Made by a program: the position numbers and the translations under genes. From the NCBI RefSeq assembly GCF_000214175.1, contig NC_015564.1, positions 2,480,001-2,544,000 on the forward strand: a stretch of DNA of 64,000 nucleotides. Reading direction: 5' to 3'. The notes beneath the pieces are model-generated. The model made no database searches, had not been told where the DNA came from, and saw nothing but the letters and a program-made list of their open reading frames with translations. This document shows positions 1 through 7,799 of the stretch, piece by piece. Each line of letters begins with the position of its first letter. Within the stretch, counting starts at the first letter, position 1. This DNA comes from Hoyosella subflava DQS3-9A1 (GTDB lineage Bacteria > Actinomycetota > Actinomycetes > Mycobacteriales > Mycobacteriaceae).

Positions 1-120
1 GAAATGCGGATGCGGCCACATTTCCGGAGCAGCGCTTGCAACCGCGGGCGCCCCAATCGTGACGCCCGCCGCGAGGGCGCCGACTATCATGAATTGACCA
101 ATTCGTTGTTTGAGAGCCAT
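1..120 (-). CDS. N-terminus of a secreted protein (cut by the window edge)
   Basis: Reading the minus strand from an ATG at 118-120 gives 40 residues, MALKQRIGQFMIVGALAA followed by further small residues and an AVASAAPE stretch. This is a classic Sec signal peptide: charged n-region, hydrophobic core and an ASA-A type cleavage site near residue 30. A strong ribosome binding site (GGAGG, 5 bases before the ATG) decides the start. The mature protein begins with a Trp/Pro/His-containing segment and leaves the window, so its function cannot be read. The plus-strand ORF over the same bases has no such features and is a shadow. Confidence 0.75.
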   Translation of the reverse strand, partial: MALKQRIGQFMIVGALAAGVTIGAPAVASAAPEMWPHPHF

Positions 121-362
121 CGTGGCCTCCGAGGCTGGGTTAAAGATCTGGATAACTATGCTATTTTAGCGCCAATTAGTCAGCTTTGAAATACTAGATT
201 TGCGAATTTACAGCTAGACTCAGTCCAACAGTTTCAATTTCAACAAACAGCCCTGAATATTGAAATATCAAAGACGGCGCTGATACGAGCTAATAGTTTA
301 GATTTCGAGCGAGATGGCTTTATTCGGTTGCGGCGCTCCGCCGCGCGCAGTGGAATGAAAGC
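121..362. promoter_or_regulatory. AT-rich divergent intergenic region
   Basis: This gap separates the secreted-protein gene (minus) from the SDR gene (plus). Bases 160-300 are clearly more AT-rich than the surroundings, as expected for divergent promoters. I could not assign a specific -35/-10 pair or a convincing operator. Confidence 0.4.
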
Positions 363-1181
363 GTGATGAACAGTCGTAGCTTGTCCGGGCGCGTCGCGCT
401 GATCACGGGTGTCAGCCGGCGTCAGGGAATCGGCTATGCCGTTGCGCGACGTCTCGCTGCGCTCGGTGCCGGGCTATACCTCACTCATTGGGTTCCACAT
501 GACGCAGCACAGCCGTGGGGCGCTGATGACATTGACGCCCTGCTAGGCGGCCTACCCGGTGCTCCGCAGGTAGTGGACCGCAGCGTCGACTTCGCTAATC
601 CCGATGCGCCGCAACAGGTGATGGATGAGGCTGTCCGCAATTTCGGGCACGTCGATATCCTGGTGGCCAACCATGCACGAAGCGGCAACGACGGGAGCCT
701 CTTCGACATAGATGCCGACATGCTCGACGGACACTGGGCCGTGGACGCACGCTCAGTCCTTCTACTGACTCAAGCGTTCGCACGGCAGTTCTGTCCCGGC
801 CGAAGCGAAATAACTGACAGAGGGCGCGTCATCTGGATGACCTCGGGTCAGCATCTCGGGCCCATGCGTGACGAAGTTGCGTACGGATCCGCGAAATCGG
901 TGCTGGCGGGAATGACTCAGACGGTCGCATCAGAACTGATTGAGCGCGGCATCATTCTCAACACCGTCAATCCCGGCCCGGTCGACACCGGTTACCTCAC
1001 AGCAGCGACAACCGATCGGGACGTATCGCTGGTAGCGGAAGTACACGCCGCGTTCCCTCGGGGCAAAGTGGGAACACCCGATGACCCGGCACGGTTAATC
1101 GCTTGGCTGGCAACTGACGAAGGACGTTGGGTCGTCGGCCAGGTGATCAATTCTGAGGGCGGATTCCGACGCTCAAAATGA
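363..1181 (+). CDS. Short-chain dehydrogenase/reductase (SDR)
   Basis: A 272-residue NAD(P)-dependent oxidoreductase of the classical SDR fold. The N-terminal nucleotide-binding loop is TGVSRRQGIG (residues 15-24), with a longer loop than the usual TGxxxGIG. An N-H-A motif lies near 103-105, and the catalytic Ser161, Tyr174 and Lys178 are present (SGQHLGPMRDEVAYGSAK). The C-terminus ends in the family-typical GQVINSEGG. The start is GTG 363 or ATG 366; neither has a strong ribosome binding site. Substrate is unknown; FabG-like 3-oxoacyl reductase or a xenobiotic reductase are both possible. The gene stands alone, convergent with the DUF222 gene. Confidence 0.85.
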   Translation: MMNSRSLSGRVALITGVSRRQGIGYAVARRLAALGAGLYLTHWVPHDAAQPWGADDIDALLGGLPGAPQVVDRSVDFANPDAPQQVMDEAVRNFGHVDILVANHARSGNDGSLFDIDADMLDGHWAVDARSVLLLTQAFARQFCPGRSEITDRGRVIWMTSGQHLGPMRDEVAYGSAKSVLAGMTQTVASELIERGIILNTVNPGPVDTGYLTAATTDRDVSLVAEVHAAFPRGKVGTPDDPARLIAWLATDEGRWVVGQVINSEGGFRRSK

Positions 1182-1254
1182 AGACCAGTTTTTGGGTGTG
1201 GGTGTGTGCCCGGCGGGTGGGGTGTTTCCGGCCGGGTTGTGGGGTGTGTTGGTG

Positions 1255-2793
1255 TTAGAAGGGTGGTTCGGTGCTGGTGGTGGTGGTGTTGTTGTGGCAG
1301 CGGGTGGCGTGGTTGATGCCGCGTTCGGTGCGGACGCGGGCGGCGCGGTGTTGGGTGCGGGTGCGGGCGGCGCGGTGTTGGGTGCGGGTGCGGGTTTTTT
1401 TCGGTAGTCCCGCGGGTTCTGTGTTCGGGCTGGGGAACGCGGGTGGGGCGCCGGTGAGCAGTTCGACGGGCCCGGATTGGTAGAGGGTGTAGGTGAGTCC
1501 GCTGGGTGCGTGCAGCACCATGGTGCGGTCGCCGCTGGGGGTGAAGGTCCAGCCGCAGAAGGTTTTGATCCGGTGATGGCCGCGGCACAGCGGGCCCAGG
1601 TTCGCCGCGACCGTGCGGCCCCCGGCTTCCGGGTCGGTGTGGTTGAACGGATCGTTATGGTCGAGGTCGCAGTCCCATGCCGCCCGGTCACAGTGCGGCC
1701 ATTGACAGGTGCCGTGCTCGGCGCGGGACCGGTCCGCGACCTGCAGGCGGGGCCGGTACGTCAGCGCCGCGTCGTCCTGGCAGGCCGGGGCAGACGGGAC
1801 CGGATCGCCTGGCACAGGCGGATCAGCCGGACCTGCGGGGTGTGTCTGGCTGGGGGTGAGGGGGCGGATGATCGCGTGGGCGGCGATCTCGCGGGCGAGG
1901 GCGCTGTCGATGATGCCGTACCCGTCGAGATACGCCGGGGTGTTCTGGTCCTGCCCGGTCAGTGCGGTGTCGGTGAGGATGACGTGCACGACCGGTTTCC
2001 GGCGGGCAGGCAGCGCACCGCGCTGGGTGCAGCCGGTGCTGCCGCACCGGCACGCCAGGCGGGGCTCACCATGGACCAGCGCGGTCAGCGCGTCCGCGCG
2101 GCGCACCGGGAACGGGCGCGGGTCCTGCGCGCAGACCTCTTTCGCCATTTCCGTGACCCGCGCATCAAGGAACCGTCCCTCGTCCGCGCGCAGACTGGCC
2201 AGCACATGCACCATCCCGTCCTCCGCGGCGGAGACCTCCACATACCGTTCGTCCTGCGCGCGCTGGCGCCGCACCCGGATCCCGTCCGGATCCACCGCGG
2301 TGATCACCCGGTCCGCGAGATCCCGTAACCGCCGCCCCGACGCGGTACCACCCCTGGCCAGCACCCGCGCCAGGATCTGCTCCTCAACCGCCCCGATCGC
2401 GGTCCCGGTCACATTCCGGGTCGCGACCTCGACCTGACGGGCCTGATACACCGACACCAGCCCCGCCGCGACCGCTTCCCGGAACCGCGGCAGCCGCGCG
2501 GCGAGCGCGTCCCCGAAATTCACCACATCCCCGGCCGCGCGGCGGCTGAGCCCCAGCGCGGCACCGATCTCCGCTTCCGCCTGCTCATACGCATCCAGCA
2601 CCCACCCGCCCTGCTCGTCCTCCCGCGCCCGGTACCGGCGGAACAACTCCGCGGCAGCCGCGTACTTCCGCTCCGCGACCACCGACTCCAGCCGATGCCA
2701 CACCCCCGCCGCCGCGATCACCCCCGCATCATCAAGCTCCCCGAAATCCTGCACCCCGACACCATCCAGCGCCCCCACCAGCAAATCGAACAT
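1255..2793 (-). CDS. DUF222 / HNH endonuclease (13E12 repeat family)
   Basis: A protein of about 512 residues. The N-terminal 300 residues are the Ala/Arg-rich helical DUF222 domain. Near residue 390-435 lies an HNH nuclease motif: C-Q-W-P-H-C, then DCDLDHNDPF and LCRGHHRIK, giving the DH...H...HH metal and catalytic residues. These multicopy genes are typical of Mycobacteriales and are thought to be selfish or mobile-element associated; cellular role is unknown. I start at ATG 2793 (MFDLLVGALDG) because the upstream 14 codons are not conserved-looking. The C-terminal tail contains a duplicated 9-residue Arg/Thr/Gln/His unit and a Thr/Asn-rich end, suggesting slippage in the tail. Confidence 0.85.
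   Translation of the reverse strand: MFDLLVGALDGVGVQDFGELDDAGVIAAAGVWHRLESVVAERKYAAAAELFRRYRAREDEQGGWVLDAYEQAEAEIGAALGLSRRAAGDVVNFGDALAARLPRFREAVAAGLVSVYQARQVEVATRNVTGTAIGAVEEQILARVLARGGTASGRRLRDLADRVITAVDPDGIRVRRQRAQDERYVEVSAAEDGMVHVLASLRADEGRFLDARVTEMAKEVCAQDPRPFPVRRADALTALVHGEPRLACRCGSTGCTQRGALPARRKPVVHVILTDTALTGQDQNTPAYLDGYGIIDSALAREIAAHAIIRPLTPSQTHPAGPADPPVPGDPVPSAPACQDDAALTYRPRLQVADRSRAEHGTCQWPHCDRAAWDCDLDHNDPFNHTDPEAGGRTVAANLGPLCRGHHRIKTFCGWTFTPSGDRTMVLHAPSGLTYTLYQSGPVELLTGAPPAFPSPNTEPAGLPKKTRTRTQHRAARTRTQHRAARVRTERGINHATRCHNNTTTTSTEPPF
1341..1394. repeat. Two perfect 27-bp tandem copies
   Basis: Bases 1341-1367 and 1368-1394 are identical 27-mers beginning cggcgcggtgttggg. They lie in the 3' end of the DUF222-HNH gene and encode a duplicated 9-residue unit (TRTQHRAAR). 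The length is a multiple of three, so copy-number change would keep the frame. Confidence 0.9.
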
Positions 2794-2847
2794 ACGAACG
2801 AACCTACCCACCACCCCTGACAAAAACAGACACACCAGACGGAGGTG

Positions 2848-3333
2848 TCAACTGTCCAAGATGATCGCGAGGCCGCGGGCAAACGACTCGTCGAGGTCGG
2901 GATCGTGGGGTATCAGTCCAAGTGCGCTTGCCTGACTGTGCAACTGGGTGGCCTGGGTGTGCCCGATGACATAAATCAAGAGCGTGCGAGCGACGTCGGG
3001 CGAGGAGTACTTAGCTAGCTCGGCTTCCAGATCGGACGTTCCAAGCCGGAATGCTGTCGCCGTCGCGACCACTTCGGCGCCATCACGGATGCCCAGCATG
3101 GCGTCCCTTAGCCGATGCGATGCCGCACCGAGGTCCTCGTCGATAGTTACTGGTCCGACGATTCTCGCTGCCATGAGAGTCAGCAGTGTCTGCTTGTTCT
3201 CTACATGGTGATAGAGCGCGCTCGGCTGGACGTCGAGTTCGGCTGCGACGCGTCTCATGGAGAAGAACTCCATCCCCCGTGCGTCGAGTACACGAAGCGC
3301 GCCATCGATGACGTCGTCGAGTGAGTTAGCCAC
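2848..3333 (-). CDS. bioQ: TetR-family repressor, probably BioQ
   Basis: About 161 residues from a GTG at 3331-3333 (VANSLDDVIDGALRVLD). An N-terminal HTH (MRRVAAELDVQPSALYHHVENKQ, residues about 25-47) is typical of TetR proteins, followed by a helical ligand domain. A longer upstream reading would run through the operator and part of bioY, so it is rejected. The gene is divergent from the biotin transporter bioYMN with a perfect palindrome between them, the arrangement of the actinobacterial biotin repressor BioQ. Inference: it represses bioYMN, and probably itself, when biotin is sufficient. Confidence 0.75.
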   Translation of the reverse strand: MANSLDDVIDGALRVLDARGMEFFSMRRVAAELDVQPSALYHHVENKQTLLTLMAARIVGPVTIDEDLGAASHRLRDAMLGIRDGAEVVATATAFRLGTSDLEAELAKYSSPDVARTLLIYVIGHTQATQLHSQASALGLIPHDPDLDESFARGLAIILDS

Positions 3334-3353
3334 ACGCCCAGCATATCGGCTAA

Positions 3354-3383
3354 CCTGAACACCATTCAGGTGAACACTGTTCA
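3354..3383. promoter_or_regulatory. Double palindrome, operator of the TetR/BioQ repressor
   Basis: Two adjacent inverted repeats lie between the divergent regulator and bioY. CCTGAA-CACCA-TTCAGG occupies 3354-3370 and TGAACACTGTTCA (TGAAC-N3-GTTCA) occupies 3371-3383. The second matches in form the TGAAC-N3-GTT type palindrome that I recall for actinobacterial BioQ. It ends 25 bases before the bioY ATG, so bound repressor would block bioY transcription. Confidence 0.75.
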
Positions 3384-3408
3384 GGTATGGCAGAAACGGA
3401 ATTCTTCG

Positions 3409-4050
3409 ATGGAAAAACAACTGACAAGGTCTCGCGACACAACCGCTGACCTGGCGCTCGTGGCCCTTTTCGCCGCGCTGATCGCCGTCTGCGCGATTCT
3501 TCCGGCGATCAAACTGACCGCAAGTGGCGTGCCAATTACGCTGCAAACGTTTGGGGTCCTGCTCGCAGGAGCTGTACTTGGCGCACGTCGCGGCTCCCTG
3601 GCGGTGTGCTTGTACTTGCTCGTGGGGTTCGCTGGCCTCCCGATCTTCTCAGGAGGAGCGGGCGGGCTAGGTGTCCTCGCGGGCCCAACAGCCGGGTACC
3701 TGCTGGCCTTCCCCTTTGCTGCGGCGCTGTGCGGATTCCTCGTGGAACAGCTGCTGCGGACACGCGTGAGATGGCAGACCCCGCTCGTCTTTCTAGCAGG
3801 GATTACCAGCAGTTTCGCGTTTATCCACACCTTCGGGATTATCGGACTGTCGATCCAGCTGGATGTTTCCCTCGCCCAGGCACTCGCACTCGATGTGGCC
3901 TTCTGGCCAGGCGACGTCATTAAAAACATTGCCATGGCGATAGTCGCCACCGCCGTGCACCGGGCCTTTCCCGACCTGCTCCCCCGGCGCTTTGCAGCAA
4001 ACCACGTGGTAAGCCCTGACACTTCGCGGCAGCCCAATGGCACGCATTGA
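3409..4050 (+). CDS. bioY: Biotin ECF transporter S component BioY
   Basis: A membrane protein of about 213 residues with six predicted hydrophobic segments and the BioY hallmarks: PITLQTFGVLLAGAVLGARRG near the N-terminal third, GGxGGLGVLxGPTxGYL in the middle, and DVAFWPGDVIKN in the C-terminal third. It is the biotin-binding subunit of an ECF transporter. ATG 3409 is chosen because an upstream in-frame start would fall in the operator palindrome. It overlaps bioM by 14 bases, implying co-translation. Confidence 0.92.
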   Translation: MEKQLTRSRDTTADLALVALFAALIAVCAILPAIKLTASGVPITLQTFGVLLAGAVLGARRGSLAVCLYLLVGFAGLPIFSGGAGGLGVLAGPTAGYLLAFPFAAALCGFLVEQLLRTRVRWQTPLVFLAGITSSFAFIHTFGIIGLSIQLDVSLAQALALDVAFWPGDVIKNIAMAIVATAVHRAFPDLLPRRFAANHVVSPDTSRQPNGTH

Positions 4051-4729
4051 ACTAAATGATGCGACGGTTACGCTTCCCGAACCCCATCGCGCGAAAGCAA
4101 TCCTCGGTCCAGTCACAGCCTCACTAACCGAACAGCGCATCGCGCTGATTGGTCCGAACGGTTCGGGAAAGTCCACGTTCGCCCGTTTACTGAATGGCCT
4201 CACTCAGCCGTCATCGGGATCCGTGCTTATCGATGGCCTCAACACTCGCAAGCACGGTGCCGCGGTTCGGCGACGCGTCGGTTTTCTCTTCAGTGATCCT
4301 GCCGCGCAGCTTGTGATGCCAACAGCAGCAGAGGACGTGGCGCTCTCGTTGCGGCGGAGGAAACTCAGCAAGAGCGAGCGGCGCATGGAGGCGCACGCCT
4401 GGCTCGCGCGTTTCGGCCTGGATCACCTCGCAGACGTCAGCGTGCATTCACTATCGGGCGGCCAGCGACAGCTATTGGCACTTACGGGAGCACTTGCCGC
4501 TGAGCCCAACGTTCTCGTCGCCGATGAACCGACAACGCTGCTTGACTTGCGAAACACGCGCCGCATAGGCGACTATCTTTTTTCACTTCCCCAGCAGCTC
4601 GTGATCGTCACCCACGACCTAGAACTCGCGTCCCGCTGTGACCGAGCCCTGGTGATCGAGAACGGGGCTATCGTTTTTGACGGACCAGCGCAGGCTGCCA
4701 CTGATTACTACCAGGCAGTTGTGGCATGA
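4037..4729 (+). CDS. bioM: Biotin ECF transporter ATPase BioM
   Basis: A 230-residue ABC ATPase. Walker A GPNGSGKST (residues 39-47), signature LSGGQ (139-143), Walker B NVLVADEP (around 158-165) and the switch His in IVTHDLEL are all intact. It overlaps bioY upstream and bioN downstream (ATGA overlap), giving the actinobacterial bioYMN operon. It energises biotin import together with BioN at the cytoplasmic face. The operon should respond to the divergent TetR/BioQ. Confidence 0.92.
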   Translation: MARIELNDATVTLPEPHRAKAILGPVTASLTEQRIALIGPNGSGKSTFARLLNGLTQPSSGSVLIDGLNTRKHGAAVRRRVGFLFSDPAAQLVMPTAAEDVALSLRRRKLSKSERRMEAHAWLARFGLDHLADVSVHSLSGGQRQLLALTGALAAEPNVLVADEPTTLLDLRNTRRIGDYLFSLPQQLVIVTHDLELASRCDRALVIENGAIVFDGPAQAATDYYQAVVA

Positions 4730-5343
4730 CCGGCCAGCCCAATCTGCTCGGCCTCTACCAGCCTGGCACGACAGTGCTTCATCGCTTGCCTGCCGGGGTC
4801 AAGCTCGTTGCACTGTGCGGCTTCGGTGCGACAGCACTCGCTATTCGAACCCCAGAACTTGCGGTGGCGGCGCTAGTGGCAGCGGGTGGATGTGTCATCT
4901 GGTCACGCACCAACGTCTTCACCTTCATGCGCGCGTTGCGGCCGCTACTGGTTATCGCGGCCATCCTTCTTGGCTTCCACTCGTGGCAGGCAGACCTCGC
5001 CCACGGGGTGCAGGTGACGTCCCGCATGCTTGCAATCGTGGTCCTCGCGACGGTTGTCACGGCGACGACCTCCTCGGATGCGATACTCGACGCCGTGACG
5101 CGTGCACTGCGCCCACTGCGCCATGTCGGGGTCAACCCGGACACAGTCGGCCTGGCAATCGGACTCATGCTGCGCGCAATACCGGCTCTGCTTTCGGTCG
5201 CGTATGAGGCGCGTGAGGCGGCCCGCGCACGGGGCCTAGAGCGAAGTCCCCGCGCCCTCCTCGTCCCTATGGCTGTCCGCTCGGTCGCGCACGCTCGGGC
5301 GACAGGAGAAGCACTGGCGGCGCGCGGTCTCGGAGATTCCTGA
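4726..5343 (+). CDS. bioN: Biotin ECF transporter transmembrane subunit BioN (EcfT)
   Basis: A 205-residue membrane protein with four to five hydrophobic segments and the two cytoplasmic Ala-Arg-Gly coupling helices of EcfT proteins: AREAARARGLE near residue 167 and ALAARGLGD at the very C-terminus. These contact the ATPase. The start codon overlaps the bioM stop (ATGA). It completes a dedicated three-component biotin transporter. Confidence 0.9.
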   Translation: MTGQPNLLGLYQPGTTVLHRLPAGVKLVALCGFGATALAIRTPELAVAALVAAGGCVIWSRTNVFTFMRALRPLLVIAAILLGFHSWQADLAHGVQVTSRMLAIVVLATVVTATTSSDAILDAVTRALRPLRHVGVNPDTVGLAIGLMLRAIPALLSVAYEAREAARARGLERSPRALLVPMAVRSVAHARATGEALAARGLGDS

Positions 5344-5371
5344 CCCGCCACCCGTCTGCGAAAATCGACCG

Positions 5372-5833
5372 ATGGGTATGGAGTCGGCGCGTCGGTGGAC
5401 GATTGGAATGACCGCGGCACCTTTAGCTTTCACTGTGGCGCTCATTCCGTTCACGTTCCTGTTCAATGAGGTGGGAAGAACGTCATGGCTGGCTGACGCC
5501 GTCTTCAACTGGTTCTTTCTGCTCTTCTTTGGTGCTGTCGTCACCGTGCCCATCATGATCGGCGGTCTCGTCACTGCTTCGCTGCTGCCGCGTTTCAGTC
5601 GCGGCGCGTCCGCAGCGGCGATCCTTGTCCTTCTTGTTTCGTGCGGGTTCGCTGCGTTGCTGATCTACGTTGGCTACGCCGATGCACTCACTGAGCCGAC
5701 CCTCGCGGACGATACGCGCTGGACGCCGAAGTTGTCGCTGGCGAGCGCCGCACTGTTCGCGCTTCCCCTGCTCCTGCTACTGGCAGGCAACGCGCGCGCT
5801 ATCAGGCGTCTGCGGAAGTCCTACGGGATGTAA
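5372..5833 (+). CDS. Four-helix hypothetical membrane protein
   Basis: A 153-residue protein with four hydrophobic segments (about residues 13-32, 43-68, 78-97, 122-140) separated by short charged loops and a basic C-terminus (RRLRKSYGM). I do not recognise a family. It follows bioN by 28 bases on the same strand and may be read from the same transcript, but nothing links it to biotin. Confidence 0.65.
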   Translation: MGMESARRWTIGMTAAPLAFTVALIPFTFLFNEVGRTSWLADAVFNWFFLLFFGAVVTVPIMIGGLVTASLLPRFSRGASAAAILVLLVSCGFAALLIYVGYADALTEPTLADDTRWTPKLSLASAALFALPLLLLLAGNARAIRRLRKSYGM

Positions 5834-5879
5834 CAAGCCACGTGAGGTGCCGGGCCGCCGTTGGCCTATTGCCCTTCCC

Positions 5880-5919
5880 ACTAGAACGTTCTAGTATTTG
5901 GTCAACTAGAACGTTCTAC
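5880..5919. promoter_or_regulatory. Twin LacI-type operators
   Basis: A perfect 16-bp palindrome ACTAGAACGTTCTAGT occupies 5880-5895. A second copy, sharing ACTAGAACGTTCTA with a perfect core TAGAACGTTCTA, lies at 5905-5918. The centres are 25 bp apart. The central CG of an even-symmetry palindrome is typical of LacI-family sites. They precede the hyi-like gene (ATG 5940), whose operon ends in a LacI regulator, the likely binder. Confidence 0.8.
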
Positions 5920-5939
5920 ATCTTGGAAGGCATCGTCCC

Positions 5940-6731
5940 ATGACACAACTGGCAGTGTGCGCAGAGATGGTATACCTCGACCGTCCACTGATAGAGCGTG
6001 TTCGCGCGCTTGACGACGCGGGGTTCGCTGCTGTTATTTGGGACTGGAGCAAACACGACGTCGACGCCCTCGCGCGCAGTGGCGCGCGATTCTCTTCAAT
6101 GACTGGCTATCTGCGCGGCACTCTCACCGATGCAGAGGGCGCCGACGAGTTACTGCGCACAGCGCAGCAGGCCATCAAGACTGCTGAGAAGCTGAACTGC
6201 CCCCGGCTGAATCTCCACGGCACTGGTCTTGATGCACAGGGACTCCCGGTGCATCCTGCGCACGTAACTACTGGCGCAATGTGGCTGACCGCGTTCCAGA
6301 CCCTGTCTAGAATTGCTGAGCTCGGCGAACGGGCGGGTGTCACATTCATGCTGGAAAACCTCAACGCAGCGGTAGATCACCCAGGTGTACCCTTCGGCAG
6401 AGCTGCAGACACCCTCGCGCTCGTGGAGGCCGTAAACAGCCCAGGCCTGCGGATGAACCTGGACCTGTACCACGCACAAATCGGTGAAGGAAACCTCATC
6501 GAACTGACGCGCCGCGCTGTCGGCGCTGGCCTAGTTGCCGAGGTCCAGGTGGCTGATGTACCCGACCGCTGTGAGCCCGGAACGGGTGAAATCAACTATC
6601 CAGCTATCGCGCAAGTCCTTGCCGATGTCGGCTACGACGGCTCGATAGCGATGGAGGCATGGGCGAGCGGCGACGACCACCTGGCTGTCGAACGATTCCG
6701 TCACGCGTTTGCCGCATCCCCTAACTTGTGA
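5940..6731 (+). CDS. TIM-barrel isomerase, hydroxypyruvate isomerase-like
   Basis: A 263-residue xylose-isomerase-like TIM barrel. Metal-binding and catalytic positions are recognisable: the Glu in FMLENLN, the Asp/His in MNLDLYHAQIGEG, the QVADVPDRCEPGTGEINY block and the final Glu in IAMEAWASG. This pattern fits hydroxypyruvate isomerase (Hyi) and related inositol/ketose isomerases. A GGAAGG ribosome site lies before the ATG. It is the first gene of a three-gene unit with a Gfo/Idh/MocA dehydrogenase and a LacI regulator, so sugar or inositol catabolism is likely; exact substrate unknown. Confidence 0.8.
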   Translation: MTQLAVCAEMVYLDRPLIERVRALDDAGFAAVIWDWSKHDVDALARSGARFSSMTGYLRGTLTDAEGADELLRTAQQAIKTAEKLNCPRLNLHGTGLDAQGLPVHPAHVTTGAMWLTAFQTLSRIAELGERAGVTFMLENLNAAVDHPGVPFGRAADTLALVEAVNSPGLRMNLDLYHAQIGEGNLIELTRRAVGAGLVAEVQVADVPDRCEPGTGEINYPAIAQVLADVGYDGSIAMEAWASGDDHLAVERFRHAFAASPNL

Positions 6732-6749
6732 ACCCAGATAAGGACACTC

Positions 6750-7799
6750 ATGATCACCTCATCCTTGCCAGTATCCGTAGGCCTCATCGGCGCCGGGAGA
6801 ATGGGCGCATTTCACGCTGAAGCCCTCGCACGTCGTATCCCGGAAGCACGTCTCGCGGCGATCGCCGATCCCGCTCCCGGCCTCGCCCACCGCCTCGCCC
6901 AGGAATTAGACTGCCCCAAGGCGTACACGAGTATCGACGAGTTGCTGGCCGATTCGGACATCGAGGCGGTAGTCATCGCGACGCCCGCGCGTACCCATGC
7001 AGCCCTCGTCGTCGCAGCGTCGAAGGCCAACAAGGCGATCTACTGCGAAAAGCCCATGGCAATGACGCTCGAGGAAGCCGATGAGGCAATCGCGGCGGCA
7101 GAAACGGCGAGCGTGCCGCTCCAGGTTGGCTTCAATCGCCGATTTGATCGCGGCTTCCGCGCGGGACAGGAAAAGATCGCCAGCGGTCAGTTGGGCACAC
7201 CGCAGCTCCTGCGGTCGAACACGCGCGACCCTAAGCTCGCTGATCCATCCCGCATCCCGCAGTGGACGATCTTCATGGAGACACTCATCCACGATTTCGA
7301 CACGCTCAACTGGCTCAACCCTGGAGCACAAGCGATAGAGGTGTACGCGACTGCGGACGCGGTGATACGGCCTGACTTCAAGGCACAAGGCCTGCTTGAT
7401 ACCGCTGTCGTCCTGATCCGCTACGACAACGGGGCCGTCGCCACCGCAGACGCGAGTTTCCAGGCAGTCTATGGTTATGACGTCCGCGCTGAAGTCTTTG
7501 CCTCAGGCGGCCTCGTAACGATGGGCGATCTCCTGAACGCTCATTCCACCACGTACACCTCAGACGGCGCATCGGCTGAAACCGTACGGTATGACCAGCA
7601 TCTGTTTCGAGACGCATATATCGATGAGCTTGTGCACTTCGCGCGATGCGTGCGTGAACGCCGTGCACCGGACGTCACAGGATCGGACGCACGGGCAGCG
7701 CTTGCCATTGCACTCGCCGCGATCAAATCAGTAGAAACGGGTGCACCCGTACGCCCACTGACATCCGCTGAGAACCCTGGTTCTACCCTGTTGTCGTGA
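6750..7799 (+). CDS. Gfo/Idh/MocA oxidoreductase, inositol 2-dehydrogenase-like
   Basis: A 349-residue NAD(P)-dependent dehydrogenase. The Rossmann motif GLIGAGRMGAFHAEA is at residues 12-26, the family EKP motif (YCEKPMAMT) near residue 98, and the active-site segment ETLIHDFDTLNW near 178-189 contains the D-x-x-N/H pattern of inositol dehydrogenases. It sits 18 bases after the isomerase gene and its stop overlaps the LacI start by 4 bases. Likely oxidises an inositol or sugar alcohol; no transporter gene is adjacent. Confidence 0.82.
   Translation: MITSSLPVSVGLIGAGRMGAFHAEALARRIPEARLAAIADPAPGLAHRLAQELDCPKAYTSIDELLADSDIEAVVIATPARTHAALVVAASKANKAIYCEKPMAMTLEEADEAIAAAETASVPLQVGFNRRFDRGFRAGQEKIASGQLGTPQLLRSNTRDPKLADPSRIPQWTIFMETLIHDFDTLNWLNPGAQAIEVYATADAVIRPDFKAQGLLDTAVVLIRYDNGAVATADASFQAVYGYDVRAEVFASGGLVTMGDLLNAHSTTYTSDGASAETVRYDQHLFRDAYIDELVHFARCVRERRAPDVTGSDARAALAIALAAIKSVETGAPVRPLTSAENPGSTLLS

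Noticed and set aside
4-189. 61-residue plus-strand ORF at the window start
   Set aside because: No ribosome site or motif; the minus strand has a signal peptide and a strong ribosome site over the same bases.
1182-1420. GT-rich low-complexity stretch as a possible CRISPR or mobile-element end
   Set aside because: The repeats are in-frame coding repeats of the DUF222-HNH tail with no spacers and no terminal inverted repeats.
1477-2437. Plus-strand ORFs over the DUF222-HNH gene
   Set aside because: They are antisense shadows produced by high GC at third positions; the minus frame has the HNH and DUF222 motifs.
3334-3546. 71-codon N-terminal extension of the BioQ-like TetR
   Set aside because: It would translate through the operator palindromes and antisense to bioY, and TetR proteins start close to the HTH.
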